Assembly: GCA_018820005.1 (NCBI GenBank)
Contig: JAHJOS010000397.1
Coordinates: 1-15,168, forward strand
From: Alphaproteobacteria bacterium
Lineage (GTDB): Bacteria > Pseudomonadota > Alphaproteobacteria > Rhizobiales > Devosiaceae
DNA: 15,168 nt
Direction: 5' to 3'
The stretch's first letter is position 1; every line of letters starts with the position of its first letter. The notes under the pieces were generated by a model. That model worked only from the letters and a program-made list of their open reading frames with translations, had not been told where the DNA came from and did no database searches. Shown in pieces: positions 6,507-12,404 of the stretch. The position numbers were made by a program, and so were the translations under genes.

Positions 6507-7508
6507 ATGGATGCCAATCCTATTCTCGCCGAGACCATTCGCGGCAATTGGGTCGAAAATCGCCATCGTGGCGCCTACGCCGTGATCGATGCCGATGGCA
6601 CGATCATCGCTTCGGCCGGCGATATCGAGCGGGCCATCTTTCCGCGCTCCGCCATCAAATCGATGCAGGCGCTCCCCATCTTCATCCAGCACGCCGACCA
6701 GAAATTCGAACACAGCTCTGCCGAGCTGGCCCTGGCCTGCGCCTCCCATCATGGTGAGGCCGATCATGTGGCCACAGCGAGTGGCCTATTGGCCCGGCTG
6801 GGCCTGTCGGTCGCCGATCTGGAATGCGGCGCGCACCAGCCCACCAATGCGGCGGCGCGCGAGGCGCTGCGGGCCGAGGGGCTTGAGCCCAGCGCGCTGC
6901 ACAACAATTGCTCGGGCAAGCACTCGGGCATGCTGAGCGTGGCACTGGCCATGGGCATTTCGCCGGTCGGCTATGTCGGGCGCGAACATGCCGTGCAAAA
7001 GCAGGTGCGGGCTGCCGTCGAAGCTGTGATCGGTGAAGCCCTGACCGAGGGCAAATGCGGCACCGATGGCTGCTCCATCCCGACCTTTGCTGCGCCGCTG
7101 CGCGCCTTTGCTTATGGTTTTGCCCGCATGGCGACCGGCACAGGCCTGGCGCCTGAAATGGCGACCGCAGCGCGGCGGCTGTTCGATGCTGCAACCTCCC
7201 ATCCGCACCTGGTGGCGGGCACCGACCATGCCGACACCCAGCTGATGAGCGTCTTCAAGGGACGGCTGATGCAGAAGGTGGGCGCCGAGGGCGTGCAGTG
7301 TGGCGCCATCCGCAACAAGGGCTGGGGCTATGCGCTCAAATGCGATGACGGCAATATCGCCGCCTCGCAGGCCATGCTGGCCGGGCTGCTGCTCGAGATT
7401 GCCGAACCCAACGCCGATCAGCGCGCGGTGCTCGAGCGCCTCGCACACCAGACCATCAAAAGCGTCAGGGGAGCCGAGGTCGGGGAGCTACGCGCAGCTG
7501 CGCACTGA
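6507..7508 (+). CDS. L-asparaginase, Rhizobium etli type II family (PF06089)
   Basis: Hydrolyses L-asparagine to aspartate and ammonia; 333 residues. It belongs to the Asparaginase_II family of the inducible Rhizobium etli enzyme, unrelated to E. coli-type asparaginases. From memory of that enzyme's active site, the equivalent residues are present: Ser48 and Lys51 (RSAIKSMQ), Ser80 (CASHH), Lys257 (QKVGA), and the metal-binding set Cys135/Lys138 (NCSGKHSG) and Cys189 (CGTDGCSIP). No signal peptide, so cytoplasmic. I chose ATG 6507 (MDANPILAE), where homology begins; a GGAG lies at 6493-6496, ten bases upstream, a rather long spacing. The frame stays open to 6405, but that extension looks non-coding. 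It ends 9 bases before a convergent gene. Confidence 0.9.
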   Translation: MDANPILAETIRGNWVENRHRGAYAVIDADGTIIASAGDIERAIFPRSAIKSMQALPIFIQHADQKFEHSSAELALACASHHGEADHVATASGLLARLGLSVADLECGAHQPTNAAAREALRAEGLEPSALHNNCSGKHSGMLSVALAMGISPVGYVGREHAVQKQVRAAVEAVIGEALTEGKCGTDGCSIPTFAAPLRAFAYGFARMATGTGLAPEMATAARRLFDAATSHPHLVAGTDHADTQLMSVFKGRLMQKVGAEGVQCGAIRNKGWGYALKCDDGNIAASQAMLAGLLLEIAEPNADQRAVLERLAHQTIKSVRGAEVGELRAAAH

Positions 7509-7517
7509 TTGCCGGGG

Positions 7518-8837
7518 TCAGGCGCCGCCGATCCGGACGTTGGGATAGGTGGCGGCGTTGGCGACCAGATCGGCCTCGACGATGTCCTTCCAGGCCAGCC
7601 CCGCCACATCGTGCTTGGCGCCGAATACGGCATTGCCCGCAACGGTCACCGTGCCGGCGCCATCCACGACGCTGACGCCAATGCCGATAATGCTGGACGA
7701 GATCACATTGCCCGAAATGGCGACATTGCGCAGATAGGGGCCATAGCCCGCCGCGATGCCGACGCCGGGAACGTTCTGGACCGTATTGCCTGATATGGCC
7801 GTGTCCGCCTCGGCATAGATGCCCAGCGGAATGGTGTCGGGATTGACCGCCGAGGTCGGCGTGATGTTGCGCACCAGATTGCCCGAGCACACCGCCAGCG
7901 CCCCGCCGACATCGAGATTGGTGATCGAAATGCCGGTGGCGGCGCCGTCGATGATATTGTTGGCGATGATCGAGCCGCTGAAGGCGAACTCGGAAAATAT
8001 CGCCACTTCGCCTGAGCGCAGGCAGGTATTGCCGCTGACCTGGCAATTGTTGGTGGCATTGAGCCGTATGGCCGAGAAGGCGCAATCGGCCAGGTGATTA
8101 TTGGCGACGATCACGCCATCGGCGCGGAACACATTGATGCCATTGCCATTCTGCCCATTGCCGCCCTCGCGCCAGTCGATATTGGCTATGGTATTGCCGG
8201 TGATGATGGAGCCATCGGCGCCGCTCTCGCTGCGCCAGATGCGGATGCCCGCATTGCCGCAATAGTTGAGATGGCTTGACGTGATGGCAACGCCGCGGCT
8301 GTCGATGGCATGGATGCCGGCATCGGCCAGCTCGGTGAAACGGCAATCGGTGATGGTGACGCCGGCGTCGGCAATGGCGACACCCACCGTGCCGTTGCGG
8401 AAGCGGCAGCGTTCGAGAACGATATCGTCACTGGCATCGATGCTCAGGCATGCGGTGCCGCCGGAAAAACCGATGTCGCGCAGCACCAGCGAGCCCTTGT
8501 CATAGACGCTGATGCCATTGCCGTCCCCGATCTGGGTGATTTCGGTGCTGCCCGGAACGCCCTCGACCACGATATTGGAAGGCAGGCCCAGTCCCTGGAC
8601 ATGGATGATGCCGGGCGGCAGGCGCAGTGTCTGGCCTGCGGCGGCGGCCTGATCGAGCGCGGCCTGCAATTGCGGCCCCTGGTTTTCCCCCGTGCCACCC
8701 ACAACGCCCAGCGTTGCAGCATCCAGAACCGTATCGGCATAAGCGGCGGTGGGCGCCAGGGCAATCAAGGTGGCGGCGCCGGCGAGGGCGCGGCGGCGTG
8801 TGCAAACCAGTGTCTGTGTCATGCGCAGATCATGCAC
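7518..8837 (-). CDS. TAT-exported beta-helix repeat protein (TIGR03808-like)
   Basis: Exported protein of about 439 residues, function unknown. Near the start, CTRRRALAGAA followed by a hydrophobic run and AYA|DTV is a twin-arginine signal peptide. After a short pectate-lyase-like entry (TGENQGPQLQAALDQA, LRLPPGIIHVQG) the rest is a chain of about 20-residue units rich in Gly, Asn, Ile and Val, such as ITGNTI, VANNHL, VSGNTC, ISGNTV and ISGNVI. This is the pattern of right-handed parallel beta-helices with Asn ladders. It matches my memory of the TIGR03808 TAT-translocated repeat family of rhizobia. Start is uncertain: GTG 8837 has AGGGGG seven bases upstream, while ATG 8822 and ATG 8843 are alternatives. 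No acidic catalytic cluster of a pectinase stands out. Confidence 0.85.
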   Translation of the reverse strand: MHDLRMTQTLVCTRRRALAGAATLIALAPTAAYADTVLDAATLGVVGGTGENQGPQLQAALDQAAAAGQTLRLPPGIIHVQGLGLPSNIVVEGVPGSTEITQIGDGNGISVYDKGSLVLRDIGFSGGTACLSIDASDDIVLERCRFRNGTVGVAIADAGVTITDCRFTELADAGIHAIDSRGVAITSSHLNYCGNAGIRIWRSESGADGSIITGNTIANIDWREGGNGQNGNGINVFRADGVIVANNHLADCAFSAIRLNATNNCQVSGNTCLRSGEVAIFSEFAFSGSIIANNIIDGAATGISITNLDVGGALAVCSGNLVRNITPTSAVNPDTIPLGIYAEADTAISGNTVQNVPGVGIAAGYGPYLRNVAISGNVISSSIIGIGVSVVDGAGTVTVAGNAVFGAKHDVAGLAWKDIVEADLVANAATYPNVRIGGA

Positions 8838-8883
8838 GATCATACCCCCTGGTGCCAATGGCATTGGAAAACAGACTTACACA

Positions 8884-8913
8884 TTGTCCCCCACCAGTCC
8901 TGGCGGCTATAAG
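8884..8913 (+). promoter_or_regulatory. Candidate promoter of the HerA-like gene
   Basis: TTGTCC (8884-8889) and TATAAG (8908-8913) are separated by 18 bases, ending 26 bases before the ATG. It lies in the 102-base gap between two divergent genes and is the best sigma-70-like pair there. Based on pattern only. Confidence 0.4.
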
Positions 8914-8939
8914 AACGCAGTTTTAGGGGGTGCCGAACC

Positions 8940-10448
8940 ATGCTCGTTGACGACAAGATTTTCCTCGGCACCAGCACGCAGCCCGAATACATCGCGCTCA
9001 AATATGGCAATCGGCACGGCCTGGTGACGGGGGCAACCGGCACGGGCAAGACGGTGACCCTGCAGGTGATGGCCGAGGGCTTTTCGGCTGCCGGCGTGCC
9101 GGTCTTTGCCGCCGATATCAAGGGCGACCTTTCCGGCGTCGCCAACATGGGCAAGGCCCAGGGCTGGCAGACCCAGCGGGCCCAGGACATCGGCTTTACC
9201 GAATACAAGGACGACCAGTTTCCGGTGATCTTCTGGGACCTGTTCGGGCGCCAGGGCCATCCCATCCGCGCCACAATTTCGGAAATGGGCGCGCTGCTGC
9301 TCAGCCGGATGCTCGAACTCAACGACACCCAGGAAGGCGTGCTCAATATCGCCTTCAAGGTGGCCGATGATGAGGGGCTGCTGCTGCTCGATCTCAAGGA
9401 TCTGCGCGCGCTGCTGGTGGATTTGCAGAACCGCGCCAAGGAGATCTCGACCCAGTACGGCAATGTTACCACGGCCTCGATTGGCGCGATCCAGCGCGCC
9501 TTGCTGGTGCTCGAACAGCAGGGCGCCGAGAATTTTTTTGGCGAACGCGCGCTCGATATCCGCGACCTGATGCGCATCGACCGCGATGGGCGTGGCTTCA
9601 TTTCCATCCTGGCGGCCGACGAGCTGATGCGCGCGCCGCGTCTCTACGCCACGTTCCTGCTGTGGATGCTCTCGGAACTGTTCGAGGAATTGCCCGAGGT
9701 GGGCGATGTCGACAGGCCCAAGATCGTGTTCTTTTTCGATGAGGCGCATCTGCTGTTCGACGACGCGCCCAAGGTGCTGATCGACAAGGTCGAGCAGGTG
9801 GTGCGCCTCGTGCGGTCCAAGGGGGTAGGCGTCTACTTCGTAACCCAGAACCCCATCGATATTCCCGAATCGGTTCTGGCGCAGCTGGGCAATCGCGTGC
9901 AGCACGCGCTGCGGGCCTATACGCCGCGCGAGCAGAAGGCGGTGCGCGTGGCCGCCGAAACCTTCCGGCCCAATCCGGCATTTTCCACCGAGGAGGTGAT
10001 TACCCAGCTCGGCATCGGCGAAGCGCTGGTATCGGTGCTCGAAGCCAAGGGCATTCCCTCCATGGTGGGTCGCACTCTGATCAGGCCGCCCTCGGCCCAG
10101 GTGGGGCCGATCCTGCCCGAAGAGCGCCGCGCCTTCATCGCCAATTCGCCAGTCGCCGGGGTCTATGACACGGCGGTCGATCGCGATTCTGCCTTTGAAG
10201 TGCTGGCCCGCAAGGCGCGCGACAAGCAGCTGGCCGAAGAACGCCAGCAGCAGGAGGAGCAGGACGCCAAGGAGGCCAAGCAGGCCCAGTCTGCCGAGCG
10301 GCGCTATCAGGACGACCGCCCGGTCCGGCGCTCCACCCGCCAGACGCCGGCCGAAGCGGCGATGAACTCGCTGGCGCGTACTGTTGCCAACCGGCTGGGA
10401 AGTGCGCTGGTGCGCGGCATTCTCGGCAGCCTCAAGCGCGGACGGTGA
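8940..10448 (+). CDS. HerA-like helicase/ATPase (DUF853, YjgR-like)
   Basis: Cytoplasmic P-loop ATPase of 502 residues, the length of E. coli YjgR, in the HerA/FtsK superfamily (DUF853, PF05872). Walker A GATGTGKT is at 31-38. AADIKGDLSG (58-67) and PVIFWDLFG (95-103) follow the family pattern. Walker B FFFDEAHLLF is at 264-273 with Asp267/Glu268. FVTQNPIDIPE (300-310) is the sensor-like strand, and the arginine in RAYTPREQKA (325-334) is a plausible finger. The C-terminus (about 424-480) is rich in Lys/Glu/Gln and likely coiled coil, then a basic tail ending SLKRGR. HerA proteins are hexameric DNA-pumping motors, but the DUF853 branch has no firm cellular role. A GGGGG lies nine bases before ATG 8940. 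The stop overlaps the next gene. Confidence 0.92.
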   Translation: MLVDDKIFLGTSTQPEYIALKYGNRHGLVTGATGTGKTVTLQVMAEGFSAAGVPVFAADIKGDLSGVANMGKAQGWQTQRAQDIGFTEYKDDQFPVIFWDLFGRQGHPIRATISEMGALLLSRMLELNDTQEGVLNIAFKVADDEGLLLLDLKDLRALLVDLQNRAKEISTQYGNVTTASIGAIQRALLVLEQQGAENFFGERALDIRDLMRIDRDGRGFISILAADELMRAPRLYATFLLWMLSELFEELPEVGDVDRPKIVFFFDEAHLLFDDAPKVLIDKVEQVVRLVRSKGVGVYFVTQNPIDIPESVLAQLGNRVQHALRAYTPREQKAVRVAAETFRPNPAFSTEEVITQLGIGEALVSVLEAKGIPSMVGRTLIRPPSAQVGPILPEERRAFIANSPVAGVYDTAVDRDSAFEVLARKARDKQLAEERQQQEEQDAKEAKQAQSAERRYQDDRPVRRSTRQTPAEAAMNSLARTVANRLGSALVRGILGSLKRGR

Positions 10449-11014
10449 TGAGCATGGATTTGACCGGCACCTCGATCACCCTGGGCATTTTCGCGTCCAA
10501 CCGGGGCCCCGGCGACCCCGAGCGCGCCTCCATCATGAGCCAGGCCGGCACCTATCTGGCCAAGCGCGGTGCCCATCTGGTGTGCCTGGCCGAAAACGGC
10601 GACATCCCGGTGCCCCTGATTACCGCGGCCCGCACGGCAGGCGGCAAAGTCCAGATCGTTGCCGACGCCTCCATCGTGCTGCCCGCGGCCCTGAGCGGGG
10701 TCAGCATGGAAGTACATCAGACCCAGCCGGAGCGGTTCAACCGCATGGCCGAACTGTCACAGGGGCTGGTGGCGCTGCCCGGGTCGCTGGCATCGGCATC
10801 GGGCCTGTTCGGCACCTGGGCAGCCGCCAAGGCGCAGTCGCGCGCCATGCCCGTTGCCATGCTCAATCGCCACAAGGCCTTTGAGGTGATGCGTGGTTAC
10901 GCCGCCGACGTGCTGTCGCCAGGCCTGCCCGGTCACGAGCGGGCGGTACAGTTTGCCGATTCCATCGAGGATCTGTGGAGCCGTATCAGCCGCCTGGTCA
11001 CCGAAGGCCGCTAA
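10448..11014 (+). CDS. LOG-family-like Rossmann protein with lost catalytic motif
   Basis: A 188-residue protein that follows the LOG (lysine decarboxylase-like, TIGR00730/SLOG) pattern along its length: ITLGIFASNRGPGDPE (10-25) for the usual CGSS loop, YLAKRGAHLVCLAENG (36-51), AARTAGGKV (60-68), ERFNRMAELSQGLVALPGS (95-113) and MPVAMLNRHKAFEVM (134-148). Known LOG enzymes release cytokinin-type bases from nucleoside monophosphates with an Arg and a Glu in PGGxGTxxE. Here that motif reads PGSLASASG (111-119), so the Gly-Thr pair and catalytic Glu are gone. A nucleotide-binding or structural role is more likely than phosphoribohydrolase activity. The start overlaps the HerA-like stop (TGATG); ATG 10454 or GTG 10445 are alternatives. 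It ends 4 bases before a convergent gene. Confidence 0.72.
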   Translation: MSMDLTGTSITLGIFASNRGPGDPERASIMSQAGTYLAKRGAHLVCLAENGDIPVPLITAARTAGGKVQIVADASIVLPAALSGVSMEVHQTQPERFNRMAELSQGLVALPGSLASASGLFGTWAAAKAQSRAMPVAMLNRHKAFEVMRGYAADVLSPGLPGHERAVQFADSIEDLWSRISRLVTEGR

Positions 11015-11018
11015 CGGC

Positions 11019-11564
11019 TTAGTGCTCGAGCCCGGGATGCTGCGGGCGGCGTTTGTCGGGGAACAGGGGCACCACATTGTCCGCCACCCGCCGGGTTGGC
11101 AGGGGCTGCGGCACGGGCATGGTGAGGCGATTGCGCCGTTCCGGGCCGCGATAGCCACCCAACACGCCCACCACACTGCGCGTGCGCAGCCGGGCCTGGA
11201 TGCGCTGCAGCAGATGGCGCGGCGACATCGGCTTGATGACCACTTCATCGATACCGGCGCTGATTGCCTGATGGCGCATGGGCGGGGTGATGACACGGGT
11301 CAGGGCGATCACCGGGACGTCCTGGCTTTCAAGGGACCCATTGAGACGGATGCCTTCGACAAGCTCATAGGCCGGGTATTCCTGACGGTCGAAATCGCAG
11401 ACCAGCATATGGATGGGGGCAAGGGCCATATAGGCCAGAAGCTCGACTTCGCTTTCGAAGACGCGAACCTTGAGGCGTGAATCAACGGCCACTACCATCG
11501 CCAGCAAAGACGATAGGGCAGGGGTTGCCGCTAGAATGGCAACGACCTTGGCTGGTTCTGTCAC
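11019..11564 (-). CDS. Receiver-domain (CheY-like) protein, degenerate
   Basis: A 181-residue protein with a receiver domain (about 6-128) and a short basic tail. Asp57 in LVCDFD is at the phosphoacceptor position, Thr89 in IALT and Lys111 in VVIKP fit the conserved switch and lysine sites. The acidic pair that binds Mg2+ after strand 1 is missing: VVAILAATPA stands where most receivers have two acids. No DNA-binding, HisKA or GGDEF domain follows; the tail carries YRGPERRNR (138-146), a GP[DE]RR motif seen in alphaproteobacterial signalling proteins. Start is GTG 11564 with AGGGGG four bases upstream. No histidine kinase is nearby. It may be a phosphorylation-independent regulator or a protein adaptor. 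Fold call is firm, role unknown. Confidence 0.8.
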   Translation of the reverse strand: MTEPAKVVAILAATPALSSLLAMVVAVDSRLKVRVFESEVELLAYMALAPIHMLVCDFDRQEYPAYELVEGIRLNGSLESQDVPVIALTRVITPPMRHQAISAGIDEVVIKPMSPRHLLQRIQARLRTRSVVGVLGGYRGPERRNRLTMPVPQPLPTRRVADNVVPLFPDKRRPQHPGLEH

Positions 11565-11581
11565 GAAGCCCCCTCATATTA

Positions 11582-11597
11582 TGAACGTTTCGTTAAC
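11582..11597 (-). promoter_or_regulatory. Near-consensus CtrA box before the receiver gene
   Basis: The plus strand reads TGAA-N7-TTAAC, one mismatch from the alphaproteobacterial CtrA site TTAA-N7-TTAAC. It lies 18-33 bases upstream of the GTG start of the receiver gene and overlaps a -10-like CATAAT (11583-11578, minus strand). If used, it would tie this gene to the CtrA cell-cycle regulon. Confidence 0.35.
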
Positions 11598-11675
11598 ATG
11601 CCGAACCAAAGGGTAGAAGAGGGCACCACCCCGAATAGCTAATTGTCAGGGGAAAATATGACCCCGGAAAACACC

Positions 11676-11706
11676 AAACCCGCCAGCGCGGGGCGCTGAC
11701 GGGCTT
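11676..11706 (-). terminator. Rho-independent terminator of sodB
   Basis: Read on the minus strand, AAGCCCGTCAGCGC pairs with GCGCTGGCGGGTTT over 14 bp (two G-T pairs) around a CCC loop. It begins 24 bases after the sodB stop. The right arm ends in TTT and is followed by GGTGTTTT. Strong stem, moderate T-run, right place. Confidence 0.8.
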
Positions 11707-11729
11707 GGCAGAAGGCGTGATTGAAGCGC

Positions 11730-12335
11730 TTACTTGGCTTCTTCGAACATCAGTTCGACGTGTTCCCAGTTCACCAGATTGTCGAACCAGGCTTCGAGGT
11801 ACTTCGGGCGGGCATTGCGGTAATCGATGTAATAGGAGTGCTCCCACACATCGACACCCAGGATGGGGTGACCGCCATGGACCAGCGGCGATTCGCCATT
11901 GGCGGTCTTGCTGACTTCGAGCTTGCCGTTCTTGAGCGAGAGCCAGGCCCAGCCACTGCCGAACTGGGTGGTGCCGGCGGCGATGAAATCGGCGCGGAAC
12001 TTGTCAAAGCCGCCCAGATCGGAATCGATGGCAGCCTGCAACTTGCCTGGCAGCTTGTTGCCGCCGCCATTGGGCTTCATCCAGTTCCAGAAGTGCACGT
12101 GGTTGTAGTGCTGGCCGGCATTGTTGAACAGCGGAGCGTTCTTGCCGAAGGCTTCCTTGACGATGTCTTCGAGCGGCAGGATTTCGAGGCCCGAGCCTTC
12201 CAGCAGCTTTTCGCCATTGGTGACATAGGCCTGATGGTGCTTGTCGTGGTGGAATTCGAGCGTCTCTGCGGACATGTAGGGGCCCAGGGCATCGTAAGCA
12301 TAGGGCAGGGGCGGCAGGGTGAACTTGGTCGACAT
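11730..12335 (-). CDS. sodB: Superoxide dismutase, iron type
   Basis: Converts superoxide to hydrogen peroxide and oxygen; 201 residues (E. coli SodB 193). The metal ligands are His29 (LEFHHDKHH), His79 (HYNHVHFW), Asp162 and His166 (DVWEHSYYIDY). Gln75 in NNAGQ, where manganese enzymes have Gly, and Gly147 in TANGESP, where manganese enzymes have Gln, point to an iron-type active site; metal use was not tested. There is no signal peptide, so it is cytoplasmic. GGAGG five bases before ATG 12335 sets the start; a longer frame reaching 12404 has no support. It lies 69 bases after oligopeptidase B on the same strand, has its own candidate promoter, and is followed by a good terminator. Confidence 0.96.
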   Translation of the reverse strand: MSTKFTLPPLPYAYDALGPYMSAETLEFHHDKHHQAYVTNGEKLLEGSGLEILPLEDIVKEAFGKNAPLFNNAGQHYNHVHFWNWMKPNGGGNKLPGKLQAAIDSDLGGFDKFRADFIAAGTTQFGSGWAWLSLKNGKLEVSKTANGESPLVHGGHPILGVDVWEHSYYIDYRNARPKYLEAWFDNLVNWEHVELMFEEAK

Positions 12336-12375
12336 ATTGGCCTCCATTGGCAATGACGCGGACGATAGTGTGCTT

Positions 12376-12404
12376 GGTATATGGCGTTTTGATAGCGGCA
12401 ACAA
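12376..12404 (-). promoter_or_regulatory. Candidate sodB promoter
   Basis: On the minus strand TTGTTG (12404-12399) and TATACC (12381-12376) are 17 bases apart, in the 69-base gap right after the upstream gene's stop. The -35 match is weak and the -10 fair. It would let sodB be transcribed apart from oligopeptidase B. Confidence 0.35.

Noticed and set aside
8907..9905. A 332-codon minus-strand frame opposite the HerA-like gene
   Set aside because: Antisense to conserved Walker A and B coding sequence; composition is typical of a shadow frame.
8940..11564. An antiphage defence island built on HerA, the LOG-like protein and the receiver
   Set aside because: The HerA-like protein is of the widespread DUF853/YjgR type, no nuclease, SIR2 or other effector domain is present, and there are no mobile-element genes nearby. 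Kept only as a hypothesis about the gene pair.
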